DNA of 64,000 nucleotides from positions 73,162,575-73,226,574 of the forward strand of contig NC_063166.1 in the NCBI RefSeq assembly GCF_023159225.1. Reading direction: 5' to 3'. The stretch comes from Perognathus longimembris pacificus. Its lineage: Eukaryota; Chordata; Mammalia; Rodentia; Heteromyidae. The notes under the pieces are model-generated. The model saw nothing but the letters and a program-made list of their open reading frames with translations. It was not told the DNA's origin and did not search any database. Numbering within the stretch: the stretch's first letter is position 1; each line of letters starts with the position of its first letter. The position numbers and the translations under genes were made by a program. Below are positions 43,840-54,509 of the stretch, one piece after another.

Positions 43840-44345
43840 GACCAATCTCTGCCTGGAAGTGCTTATCACCTGGTAGGAAAGTCAGGTCATATATGGGAAG
43901 TAATCCAATACCTATGTAATTACAAAATGGGAATGATGTGAAGACAGTGAATAGCGGAACAAAGGGCTAGACCACCTTGTTGGAAATTTGGCAAAGATAA
44001 ATAGACTCAGGCTTAAGATGAAAAGGAGTGGTCTGTAGAAACAAGAGAGAGAGATTCTGGAGCTGAAAGGAAACTACAGGGCCTAGATTGACAGATGCTA
44101 GAACCATGACTGGAGAAGAAGCCCAATCAGGCAAGGTCTTATCAAAGCAGGGAGTTTAGGTTTATGCTAAGGGGAATAGGGAGGCCTGGAAAGGATTTGA
44201 GCATGAGAATGGCAATGACTTCTGAAAGTGATTGCTCTGGCTGCTGTGTGGCTCATTGGGAGACTGTTGGCAGTTATTGAAGAAGGAGATGATGCAACTT
44301 GGCCATGGATGGTGGAAAGAAGTTGGTGGATTTTGGAGGGAAAAG
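43840..44345. repeat. Old interspersed repeat of unassigned family (probable)
   Basis: AATCAGGCAAGGTCTTATCA, GGGAGGCCTGGAAAGGATTT, GAGCATGAGAATGGCAATGA, GATTGCTCTGGCTGCTGTGT and GGGAGACTGTTGGCAGTTAT follow the order of a common ancient mammalian repeat that I recognise but cannot name. Confidence 0.45.
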
Positions 44346-45419
44346 ACACTAGAACATGCCAGAAGCTGTACACCCACCTGGTACCCTTCACACTAGGTCA
44401 GCACAAAACCCCCGAACATAATCCTTCCTCTTACAACTCCACCTTAGTTGCTCCTTTGGCCTTCTGACTTTAGTTGAGACAATTTGCTCCACCCCAGGAA
44501 AAGACACTGGGTCAAAAAGTATTCAACACACAGCCTGACAAGAACAACAGAGGGGTGAAAGTCACTCGGTTGTCTGGGATCCCCGCTGGACTTCATTCCT
44601 CAACTTTTCTTTAGAAAAGTTTTCTTCTAAATGGAAGCCAAGTTCCCTTACCAGCTTTAAATGCTTACAATACCATTTTGTAACCATCGTTATGGCAGGA
44701 AGAAGTTTAAATGTAAATTTCTAGGTAATCAAGCATAAATATGTATGTTCTTCAATAATTAATAGATATACATAGCATGTACATGTGTAGGCATAAATAT
44801 TTACTTATGCGTATACGATATTTTTACAGTTAAAAAGCTGTTAGGATCAAGTGAGATCAGAGGTGGGAGAACACGCTGGGAAGTACAGGGTTCTGTCCTG
44901 TAGAAGACAACAACAGCATGAGACTGTCGTCTGTCTCTGGTTTCCTGGTAAGATTTAGGATATCTGCGATCACCCTTCCTGGAATCCTGACAAAGTCTGG
45001 TATCATTCCCATTTCCAATCCCATACACAGGTGTACAGAGAATGGCCAATAAGCCTGGGTTTCTTCTCATGTGGAGCCATGGGACGCAAAGTATTATTAG
45101 ACACAAAAGCAAGCAAGGAAAGTCCCAAGCAGATGAGGACAAGTTATTCACTGTGGCTGTGAGGATGGAATAGATCCAGTAGTTCTCACCCGACTGAGAT
45201 ATGGGCCAGAGAAAAACTGGCTACCCCAGTGTATGGGGACCAGGCCCCAGATGCTCTTCCTTTCACAGAGTCCCAAGACTGCACACCATGCTCTATCTTT
45301 CAACAGCTGCTTCCTCTCAGCCCATCTTCTCTCTTCTGTTCCTCTCAGGCCCAATGTTTTCCCCTCAGCCAGCGATGGATGGCATATAAATGATTAGAAT
45401 GAAGATGGATGACACGTAA

Positions 45420-45650
45420 ATGATTAGAATGACTGATACTTATCGAGAGAGTACACTCTGTGCAGCATTTTATTTAAATGCATTATTTCTTTTCATTCTC
45501 ACACTATCCCCAGGAGATAAGTCCTACAACCATCATTCCTCATTGTCCACCTGAGAAAGCTAAGATTCACTGGTTAAATAATTTGCTCATCTTCAACAAG
45601 GCTAGCAAGTGATAGTGCTAGACTTAGACCTCACTGAAAATTCATTTGGT
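45420..45650 (-). mobile_element. MIR SINE, nearly complete
   Basis: TTTTATTTAAATGCATTATT, CATTCTCACACTATCCCCAG, TTGTCCACCTGAGAAAGCTA, AAGATTCACTGGTTAAATAA and CAAGGCTAGCAAGTGATAG follow the minus-strand MIR. Confidence 0.75.
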
Positions 45651-45754
45651 AAATCACTGTGTTTTACTGCAATGCAGTCCAAAGGACATGGGTAAAGTCA
45701 AAGAAAGGATTCTCCAGCCCACTACAACAATCAGGAAGGTATTATAAGCTTTAC

Positions 45755-46110
45755 CTTTAAAAAAAAAAGTCATTAGCATGTGTATTAGTTGTACAAAGGG
45801 TTGTCTGTGTCATTTCCATACATACATCCTTGCACCTCAATCAAAGTCACCCACTCCATTTTGCTCCTTCATCACCCCCCCCCCACTTCTTAAAGCAGTG
45901 TCAAGAGGTTTCACTGTTGTGTTTCCATACATAATCATCAAGTAGTCTGGACCACACCCACTCTCATTTATTTACTCACATTCTATTCCCATGATGCCCT
46001 TCCCAAACACAGCCTGCTTTACTTTCCTGTGGTCCATTTTTTTCCAGTATATATGATCATGCAAAGGGATTTCACCATGGTAATTCATAAGTTTTAAGGG
46101 TGAGGAGTTC
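45755..46110 (-). mobile_element. Possible LINE-1-derived segment
   Basis: TTAGTTGTACAAAGGGTTGT, CATTTCCATACATACATCCT and AAGAGGTTTCACTGTTGTGT resemble an L1-associated untranslated segment seen widely in mammals. The strand is a guess from the T/C richness. Confidence 0.35.
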
Positions 46111-46790
46111 TTCAGGTGGGGACAAAAGAGAGACAGAGGGCAATGACTCATGAAGGAATCCCCAACCTCTAGGTGATTTTCTAGTATAAAGGTGTTAGCC
46201 ATGGATGCCACTGAGTAAGACAGGCAGTAGGACCTGGGAGAGAGGCAGAAGCAAGGCCACAAGTACTATGCCACTAAGGTGCACCCACCTGGCCCTGGAT
46301 GCAATGGGGCGCCATTGAAGACTTTTCAGATATTCTAGGAAAATAGATGTTGTGGCAGTCATGAATTTGGGGTAAGGTGATTTGAAGGTTGAAACTAGTA
46401 TCTAAGGAATAAGTGATGGAGAAATAGCCTAAAAGCAGGTCCTGGGGTTGTATGAGAATTAACAAATTCAAGAGATATATTATAATCTAGTGAGCCAGAT
46501 TTTTCCTGAAGAATGAGATTGTGGGAGACAGAAGGGTAAACATGAAGCTAAGAAGATCATTCCTAGCTTGAGAGTAAAGGATGAATGGTATCAATTGCTA
46601 TGAGATAAACAGAGAAAGAGGAGCAAACTTAAGAGGGAAAGCGACTTGAGCTTGAGATGAGACAATCATGTAGAGATGGCCAAAGGGTAACAAAGTCAGG
46701 AGAGAGGGTGGAGCTGAAAGTATCTTCCAAGTTAAGATCCCTGGGACATTCGAGTGACACACCTGCTTGTCCCACTTAAAAGTGTTCATC
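46110..46790. repeat. Old interspersed repeat of unassigned family (probable)
   Basis: GGTGTTAGCCATGGATGCCA, GGACCTGGGAGAGAGGCAGA, GTGATGGAGAAATAGCCTAA and TGAGACAATCATGTAGAGAT resemble the phrasing at 43.9 kb. No coding content. Confidence 0.35.
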
Positions 46791-46989
46791 CCTGAAATAA
46801 TGTGGACCCCAGGAAGTTATTCCCGCCATGACATTTTTCTCATCCTTTCACATATTAGGTGGAAATTGGAGTGACTCACTAATGCTGTAATGACTTAAGA
46901 AATTTGAAGAAATCCAAAATCCTAGAGACAATATCTGTGGTATTTTTCCTTCCTTGCATCCTCACAAACATTTATAGCAATTGATCTTT

Positions 46990-48090
46990 TTTTTTAAATG
47001 AGTTTAGCAAAGGAGTTAAGGAGAGACTTCTCAGAAGAAGAGGTAAGAATGGCAACCAAACACATGAGGAAATGCTCATTATCTATGGCCATAAAGGAAC
47101 TGCAAATCAAAACAACTCTGAGATTCCATCTCACCCCAGTTAGATTGGCCAGCATTGTGAATTCAGACGAGAACAAATGGTGGCCGAGATATAGGGGGGA
47201 ATGAAGCCTACTGCACTGTTGGTGGGAATGTAAACTAGTTCAACCACCCTGGACATCAGTGTGGAGGTTTGCCATCAAACTAAATATAGATCTTCCCTAT
47301 AACACAGCGATAACCCCACTGGGCATCGACCCAGAACATCACAGGCCAGGATACCATAAAGACACTTGTACATCCATGTTCATTGCTGCACTGTTCACAA
47401 TATTCAAGTTATGGAAATTGCTCAGATGCCCCCACTATAGATGAGTGGATTCAAAAAATGTGGTGCCCATACACAATGGAACTTACACAGCCATTAGAAG
47501 GAATAATATTATGTAATTTGCAAGGAAGTGGATGGACCGAGAATAAACCATGTTAAGTGAGGTAAGCCAAGCTCAGAGAGACAAATGACACGTTTTCTCA
47601 CATATATGGAAGCTAGATCTAAAATACCGGGACATAATAAAATATACAGGTCTCTAGGCATTCACACACAATGAAACCAAAGAAAAATGCTCTTAGGAAA
47701 GGAACACAAAGGCGCAATGCCTATGTGCATCTGATCACACAAAATTATATTTATTGAACTCCAGGAAATGAAACAAGAGGATTTATTTTATTTTATTTTT
47801 TGCTATTTTTGCTTTCTTTCCTGTTTGTTCTACTTGATCCTTCCTATGTCTTTGGAACTGTAAGGGAAGGTACAGAAATGGAGAGACAACGAGTGAATAA
47901 AGGCAGCAATGGTACTCACTAGTCACTATAGTGAAAGTGAACTGTACAACTATATAACTTAAGAACAGGGAGATACCTGGGGAAGAGCAAGGGAAGGTGT
48001 GACATTGTCTAAAAAGAAAGGTGTTCTTTATCTGACTTATGTAACTATGACTTCTCTGTGCACCATCTTTCTAATAACAATAAAAATGAC
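46990..48090 (+). mobile_element. 5'-truncated LINE-1 (ORF2 C-terminus plus 3' UTR)
   Basis: The element starts within ORF2, crosses its degraded end and the 3' UTR (TTTATTTTATTTTATTTTTT, GAGACAACGAGTGAATAAAG) and finishes at TAACAATAAAAA. Possible 11-bp target-site duplications, AAATGAGTTTA at 46996-47006 and AAATGACTTTA at 48084-48094, differ by one base. The 3' end resembles those at 39.1 and 39.8 kb, which suggests one rodent-lineage L1 group. Confidence 0.85.
46998..47640 (+). pseudogene. LINE-1 ORF2 C-terminal remnant, frameshifted
   Basis: Two frames carry typical ORF2 C-terminal phrases: about 46998-47204 (KHMRKCSLSMAIKELQIKTT, FHLTPVRLASI) and 47259-47444 (PLGIDPEHH, YHKDTCTSMFIAALFTI). 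They lie in different frames or are separated by stops, and the endonuclease and reverse-transcriptase domains are absent because the copy is 5'-truncated. It cannot make a functional protein. Confidence 0.88.
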
Positions 48091-48119
48091 TTTACATGGA
48101 TTCATCAATTATGATATGC

Positions 48120-48285
48120 AGGGAGCCATCCTGTGCATGCACTTTACTGTGGCTAATTCCTTCAGTCCTTACAACTGTCACATTGTCTTATTTTCCCCAC
48201 AAATAAGAACTTTAAGGTTCAAACTTGGCCTCTGAAAGATCACAAAGCAGAATTCAGCTCTGCCAAACCCCACAGCTATGCCCAT
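48120..48285 (-). mobile_element. Possible MIR SINE, diverged
   Basis: AATTCCTTCAGTCCTTACAA, CACAAATAAGAACTTTAAGG and GATCACAAAGCAGAATTCAG fit a diverged minus-strand MIR. Confidence 0.5.
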
Positions 48286-48394
48286 GATGTCTTGGTTCCC
48301 AGTTGTCCTGTGGCTCTGTGAGGACAGGTCCATTACTTATTACTCAATGGAACAAGGCAAATATTCAAACCCTTTGAAGGCTCATGATCTTACT

Positions 48395-48531
48395 TTTTTT
48401 TTTTTTTGCCAGTCCTGGGGCTTGAACTTAGGGCCTGGGCACTGTCATTGAGCTTCTTTTTGCTCAAGGCTAATCCTCTACCACTTGAGCCACAGCGCCA
48501 CTTCCAGCTTTTTCTATTTATGTGGCACTGA
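48395..48531 (-). mobile_element. 5'-truncated SINE: Geo-type right monomer only
   Basis: The minus strand has the A tail (T run on plus) and the full right monomer (plus strand GCCAGTCCTGGGGCTTGAAC to CACTTCCAGC) plus the linker TTTTTCTATTTATGTGGC, which is where IDL-Geo copies turn into the ID-like head. The head is missing, so it is a 5'-truncated IDL-Geo copy. Confidence 0.85.
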
Positions 48532-49498
48532 GCTTCCTTTTTTGAAGATGGAATATTCTTCTAAATTATGCCCTTCCTATATGCTGGAGGTGTGGAAAAT
48601 GATTCTGTCCCAAGAAAGCTGTCTTACTTCTTCTTATTTTGCCCTTAGTTGACACGCTTGTGTTGGTTCTCAGAACAGTCTTCTAATATTTGGGGGTTCA
48701 TGATATTCAAACTATTGGAAATGACTCTAGGAGGGTGCTCATGTGAAAACCTTAATGTTTCTAAAGGCGAGGATGGTAGTCAGCCTGCCCATCGTGGTGA
48801 CCGCACAGAAAAGGAGCAGCAGAAACAGGGGCAGATCCTCATTCTCCCCCAAGCACCCCTCACACCTGCCATTCCAGGGCTCCACCAAGAAGGAGCAAGT
48901 GAACATTTTTCACGTGTACCTGCAGCTTGTTCTGCAGTCCTAAGTGACAGACACGAAAGTTTATCTTTTCAAAACATCATCTGGTAATCTCCAGTCCCAA
49001 CTGCCAAGCCAAGATGGAGAGAATTAAGAGAGCGAATATTAACAATGGAGTCTGACAAGAGACTTTTTATATCTGCACTTCCCTAGACAAGTGCTCTGCC
49101 CCAGAGCCCAAGGGAGGAGAGGGTTTTCTCTAAAATCCTTGAGGTCCACAGACAGGACTATTTTGGGATTCTGGAACTGGAGCCTCCTTTTTCCCTTCCC
49201 CAGCCCGTCAGGCAGGAGCCCACGGTGCTCTGATTTCTTCTCCTCTGTCTGGCTGTGGCTTTCTCTGCTTGGAAGGAGGCTCTCCTCCTTCCCTCCCTCC
49301 CGCCTCCCTCCCTTGAGAAAAGATTCTGCAACTGTGAAATCAAAATACCAAGACCTACTGTACACCAGATAGTATGATAGACAATTTCAGGCATGTCATT
49401 TCATTGTATCTTTTAAGTTTACTTTTATTGCATTTCTGAGTTTAAAAATAATACAGGTGTACTTGGAGTTTTATACATGGTATGATTAATTATTCATT

Positions 49499-49719
49499 GC
49501 TGGGCACTGATGGCTCACACCTGTCATCCTAGCTACTCAGGAAACTAAGATCTGAAGATCACAGTTTGAAGCAGAAAAGTCTATGAGACTCTTATCTCCA
49601 ATTAACCAGCAAAAAGCCAGGCATGGAAGTGTGACTCAAGTGGTAGACCCTATGTTGAGTGAAATAGCCAAGCAGAGCACCAGGCCCTGAGTTGAAACCC
49701 AGGTCATGGCAGACACACA
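49499..49719 (+). mobile_element. SINE with B1-like head and Geo-type right part
   Basis: GCTGGGCACTGATGGCTCAC, ACCTGTCATCCTAGCTACTC, CTTATCTCCAATTAACCAGC, AAGTGTGACTCAAGTGGTAG and GGCCCTGAGTTGAAACCCAG. The A-rich tail and an ATTCATTA-like flank suggest a degraded duplication. Confidence 0.87.
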
Positions 49720-49757
49720 AAAAATAATTCGTATTCATTATTTAAGATGTATTAATA

Positions 49758-49963
49758 GGCTAGGAATGTGGCTTAGTGGTAGAGTGCTTGCCTTGCATGC
49801 ATGAAGCCCTACGTTTGATTCCTCAGCACCACATAAACAGAAAAAGCCGGAAGTGGCACTGTGGCTCAAGTGGTAGAGTGCTAACCTTGAGCAAAATGAA
49901 GCCAGGGACAGTGCTCAGGCCCTGAGTCCAAGCCCCAGGACTGGCAAACAACAACAACAAAGG
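49758..49963 (+). mobile_element. IDL-Geo-type dimeric SINE, CAA tail
   Basis: Left monomer GGCTAGGAATGTGGCTTAGT, B-box region CGTTTGATTCC (diverged), linker CACATAAACAGAAAAAGCCG, right monomer to CCCCAGGACTGGCAAAC, then (CAA)n. The 10-bp duplication TGTATTAATA lies at 49748-49757 and 49964-49973. It lies only 40 bp after a B1-headed SINE. Confidence 0.92.
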
Positions 49964-50094
49964 TGTATTAATAACTCTTAATCATTTATACAGAAGTAGT
50001 ATTACTTACAAAATTGCTTTGTAGCTTGTTTTTCAGGAGAACCTTTGCACATTAAGGTATAGACACATGAGAATAAGGTTTTACAAACCAATTG

Positions 50095-50190
50095 GGAGAA
50101 GAGAAAATGAGCATGATGGAGGTTAAGCAACCTGCTCTAAATCCAGAGAGCTGGGTGAGAGGCAACACTCAAACTGCATTAATGTTGCTA
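50095..50190 (-). mobile_element. MIR SINE fragment
   Basis: GAAAATGAGCATGATGGAGG, TTAAGCAACCTGCTCTAAAT and GCAACACTCAAACTGC follow a minus-strand MIR core. Confidence 0.55.
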
Positions 50191-50559
50191 CATCTCAGGT
50201 TCCTAGACAACAAAATACAGTGGGAAGAAAATTCATACTCTGACTCATAAAGCAAAGATCACTCCATCTAGAGATGGCACCCTGTGGTAGAGAGTAGCAC
50301 GATGATAATGTCAGGATTAGAGTGTCCTTGCTGACTTACACGGGTTTAGGAAATCAGACAGTGAGCATGTCCACTCCAAAGGATTCTGGCATATAAGCAT
50401 CTAGAGGGTGGGACAATCAGAATTTCTAGAAATAGCCCACAAGATCTCTAAACTAGTGGTCATGAGACATCATTCCTTGTGTATGTCTTATGGCATTGTT
50501 GATCTTAAAAGGGAAAATAGGATTTTTCTCCAGCTGGGGATAAAGAGGAAGTCAAAGTT

Positions 50560-50910
50560 TGACCTGTTACTGGTTTGAAAATGGCATAGACCATGGGGAA
50601 AAAGTTGGGAGTCTTGCAAGCAGGAAGCTGAGAGCTATTGAGCACACAGGAACTTCAGACTGATAGCAAGAAGAAACTGGCAACCACCCGAATGAGCTTG
50701 AAAATAGATTCCTCCTCAGAGCTTCCAGATTCTCATCCAGCCCGAACCAATCCAGCCAACACCTTGATTTCAACATTATGATACCCTGAGCACAGAACCC
50801 CGCCAAGTTCATCTGGACTTCTAACCTAGAGACCAATGAGCTGAGACTAAATAGATTTTAGGATGCTGTTTTAACCCATTTAATCTGTGGCTGTTTGTTT
50901 CCCCCATCTA
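50560..50910 (+). mobile_element. MLT1-type LTR (ERVL-MaLR)
   Basis: The 3' half reads CAAGTTCATCTGGACTTCTA, ACCTAGAGACCAATGAGCTG, AGACTAAATAGATTTTAGG and GCTGTTTTAACCCATTTAAT then CTGTGGCTG, the familiar 3' part of an MLT1 LTR. The 5' boundary is uncertain. It is non-coding and ancient. Confidence 0.6.
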
Positions 50911-51192
50911 CTAGCTATGCTATGCATTCTCAGAAAGGTATATGAAGCTCACATAGCAGAGTTAAAGGTTCTAAATGGAATCTTCCATTCTCCAAGAGCA
51001 AAAACATTTACAAATTGCCCCTTGCCATTAGACACAGTCTTCAGAAATGGTTTCCTTCTGTGTGTGGCCCTTCCATTCTGTTCTTTTCTTGCCCAATTCA
51101 AATCACATTCAATCTCTGGAAGTCAACCATATGCATATCCAATAAAGCTGTTCTTTCTAAGCTCTGTCTGCTAAGATTGTAAGAGCTACACA

Positions 51193-51445
51193 TCAGGTAC
51201 AAGTGGCTCACATCTGTAATCCTAGCTACTCAGGAGCCTGAGATCTGAGGGTCATGGTTCGAAGCCAGCTGGGGCAGAAAAGTCCTATGAGACTCTTACC
51301 TCCAATTAACCACTCAAAAAACAGAAGTGAGGCTGTAGCTCAAAATGGTAGAGCACTAGCCTTGAGCAAAAGAGCTCAGGGACAGCTCCCAGGCCCTGAG
51401 CTCAAGCCCCACCACCAACAAACAAGCAAACAACAACAAAATAAA
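51193..51445 (+). mobile_element. SINE with B1-like head and Geo-type right part, CAA-rich tail
   Basis: GTACAAGTGGCTCACATCTG, TAATCCTAGCTACTCAGGAG, GGTTCGAAGCCAGCTGGGGC, CTCCAATTAACCACTCAAAA, GCTGTAGCTCAAAATGGTAG, GGCCCTGAGCTCAAGCCCC, then CAACAAACAAGCAAACAACA. Well preserved. Confidence 0.9.
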
Positions 51446-51904
51446 CCTATATATCTTCTCTGTATCCCTAAACTCCTCAGTTTTCCACTTATTCCCAGAT
51501 AATAATATAGCGAAAGTGACAGTATTATTCAAACAACAGAACAAACACGTATGCAAACAAAAAATAGCTTAGTTGCTTGAACTAGATTTGGAGCAGAGAG
51601 TGTCACTACAAACAGGTTATAAGCCATGTTGTGTTGGCTGAGGTATAGGATCCCGTCAGCTAGTGACACACCCTGTGGGATTTGAGGGGTGTGTGCACAT
51701 CATACTGGGGAAGCTGAGAACCCTTGCCAGGGTGTCAGACCTGTGCTAGGTCCCACCTGGAACCCTGACTCTTCTTCCTTCACTTCTGCAACGTGCTCAT
51801 CAACTACACCATCTGCCGCTCTAGGCACCAGGGTTCTCAGTTTACAAAAGCACAGAGCTATTTGCTGGAACTTGAGAAACTTCTCTTGCATTCAAGGTTA
51901 GCTC

Positions 51905-52285
51905 ACTTTCCCAGGGCTGTGACCAAACGTTTCACAGTGGTTGGCTTTAATAACAGCAATTTACTTTCTATTCCTTGTGGAGGGCTAGAAGTCTAAGCTC
52001 AAGGCATTGGCAAGTCTGGTTCCTTCTGAGCCTTTCTCCTTCACCTCAGGTGGCTGCTTTCTCCTTACTTCATCACAGTGACTCCCTGCTGTGTACATTT
52101 CTGTATCCAAATATCTCTTTCTTGAAGAATATGTGTTGTGTTGGCCTAGAGCCCACCCCCATGGCTTCATGTACTATTTAATCACTTGTCTCCAAACGCA
52201 ATCACATTCTGAGGTACTAGACGTTAGAACTTCATCTGGTGACTCTGGGGGCAGGGACCCATATCAGTCCACACTCTGTAAAGCT
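51905..52285 (-). mobile_element. MLT1-type LTR (ERVL-MaLR)
   Basis: The plus strand has GTTGGCTTTAATAACAGCAA, GGAGGGCTAGAAGTCTAAGC, CAATCACATTCTGAGGTACT and AGACGTTAGAACTTCATCTG, the reverse complement of an MLT1 LTR from its 3' to 5' end. No internal retroviral sequence is seen. Confidence 0.72.
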
Positions 52286-53339
52286 CTATGGGCTACCTGT
52301 CCTTAGGGGTGAGCTGTCTTTCTCAGTGCTGTGGCCTTCTCTCAACCTGTTGTCTGTTGCCACCTCTCTGCCAACCCCTTTCCCCCACCCCCACCTCCCA
52401 ATCCAGGACATAAAGGAACTCTCTAGGTTAGGCTTTTAGCCTAGATCAGAAGACATCAAATTCCAGGCTCAGCACTCATTCAACCTTGTGGTCCTTTCTG
52501 GATCTTCCTAGCATTGCAATGTCCTAGTCAGAGCTACCCAGAGAACCTCCATGGATACGCAAAGGTCCTACGCATGGCTACTCTCTCAGGGTCATGAATT
52601 CGATGAAGGCAGCCGTGGAAGAGGAGAAAGTTCAAAAGACAGCATCAAGATCCCAACTAGAACTGTCAGCTAATGATTGGCCCTCTGCCAGCAGCAAGAT
52701 GACCTGGTCCCCAGGTTTCTGCAGATCGATCACACTAGCCTGATCCAGATGGAATGACTACTGTATAGAGAGAGAGCTGAAAGAAGGCTCAAATCTCCTG
52801 CCTCCAGATCGAACACTGATGGTAGAAGGAGAGGAAGAAGAAGGGAAATCCCTGTGTATGAGCCAGTCCCTTCCTCACACTTGTCTTACAGGACCCTTAC
52901 CACAAGACAGACCCAGGGGAGCCAAGGAATTAACCCACTTCACAAGAGTGGATATGGACAGAGTCCGTACTCAAAGCCACATCTATCTGCCTTCCAACTC
53001 TGTTCTCTTTATAGTATCTGTGTCTCCCAGGCAGAGCTTGCATGGACGTCAGTGTCCTCCAGATAAACATCAATTTTGCTATCTGCAAACCAGATGAGTC
53101 TGACATGCAGGTTTCAGAAAACTCACTAAGTTATTCCTCTGTTTTCCAGCACCTTCTCTGATTCACCCCAACCCAGTCAGATGCCTCCTCCTCTAAGATC
53201 AGCTCATACTCTTGACTACAGGAGAGGGGGAAAAGCAAAGATGTTAGCAGAAGCTACCTATGTGGTCCTCAGTTCCTGCTCATCTACATGGCCAGGGATT
53301 GGGGGGCTGGGTAGGGAGGCATGCTCAAAACTGCTGTTC

Positions 53340-53545
53340 TGAGCATCTTACTCTTCTGTATTAATGCGCAGAATAAAATCCAAACTCTGTCAAGGTCCCT
53401 TCCCCAAACCCAGCACGTCCCTCAGCTTGCCCTCCCTCTCCCAGCCCCCCTCTCACTCATACACACACAGCTAAAAGCAGGCACCATGACCTCCCCACGC
53501 GGTTCCTGACAGAAAGAAGGTACTCAGCATCATCCAGTGAAGAAA
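53340..53545 (+). mobile_element. LINE-2 fragment
   Basis: GAATAAAATCCAAACTCTGT, CAAGGTCCCTTCCCCAAACC, AGCTAAAAGCAGGCACCATG and AGAAAGAAGGTACTCAGC fit the L2 3' end with an internal C/A-rich section. Confidence 0.55.
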
Positions 53546-53959
53546 TGAAGGGATGGACGAATGAGTGGTGTACAAGGGAGCAGTAACTTCTCCAGGTGAT
53601 GACCTAGGATGGAGATTCCCATCATCCATGTCTCTGCCTTCCCTAAATTCCCAGAATCCCTTCTGCCCAGGCGGCAGATGAAGGAGTAGACGAAGCACTC
53701 TGTGTGAAGTTGTGGGGCCCGGAAGCAATGGCTCCCAGCAGACTCTGCATGGCCACCTAGCTGCACAACCACAGAGATAAAGGGCCTGGGGATGGATGCA
53801 CACACAACAGACTCTGAAAAGGATGCTGAAGGGTTTTTTAGCTACATCAGCCTCTAACGTCTTTAAATAAAAAAGAAGAGCCCCTCAGCACTCTACCATG
53901 GAGAGCTCCCTTTTCTCTATTTTTTTCTTACATCCTAATAGCCTAAATTTCAACAACCA

Positions 53960-54012
53960 CTCTCTCTATCTATCTATCTCTATCTATCTCTGTCTGTCTG
54001 TCTCTCTCTCAT
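53960..54012. repeat. (TCTA)n/(CTGT)n tetranucleotide repeat
   Basis: CTATCTATCTCTATCTATCT then CTGTCTGTCTGTCTC. Imperfect array. Confidence 0.92.
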
Positions 54013-54129
54013 AGAAAACCATTCCTATTTGTATAAAAGAGAGGTACGGGTAGGGAAAGAGCCATACCATCATTTCCCTGGATATCAGGGCATGCACCCC
54101 TCAGTCTCCTCCTTACATTCGCCACCCCT

Positions 54130-54505
54130 TCCCCTATGCAGCTATCTTAATCCATTCAAGCTGCCATGCCAAAATACCATAAACTGAATAGCTCAGAAGC
54201 AACAGAAATGTATTGCTCACAGTCCTGGAGGCTGGGAAGTCCAGGATCCCTTGAACCTGGTATCTGGTGAGGAGCTGCTTCCTCCTCAATGGTCCCTCCT
54301 CACTATGCTTTCAACATGGCTGAAGGGGCAGGGCAGCTCTCTGGGGCCTCTTTCATAAGGGCACTAATTCCATTAGTAAAGTCACTACCCTCGTGGCCTA
54401 ATCATCTCAAGGAGGCTGAATTCCTCCTACCATCACCCTGGGGAGGAGGTGTTGAGGATTTTTAGCATATGAATCTGAGGGTAGCCAAGTGGTCAGATTC
54501 CAGCA
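54130..54505 (-). mobile_element. MST/MLT1-type LTR (ERVL-MaLR), nearly complete
   Basis: The plus strand reads TCTTAATCCATTCAAGCTGC, CATGCCAAAATACCATAAAC, CACAGTCCTGGAGGCTGGGA, TATCTGGTGAGGAGCTGCTT, GGCCTCTTTCATAAGGGCAC, CCTCGTGGCCTAATCATCTC and GCATATGAATCTGAGGGTAG. This is the full reverse-complement order of an MST/MLT1 LTR. It is an old solo LTR without coding capacity. Confidence 0.85.
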
Positions 54506-54509
54506 GCAG

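Noticed and set aside
46998..47444. Active reverse-transcriptase gene
   Set aside because: Only the LINE-1 ORF2 C-terminus is present, split between frames. The endonuclease and reverse-transcriptase domains are missing.
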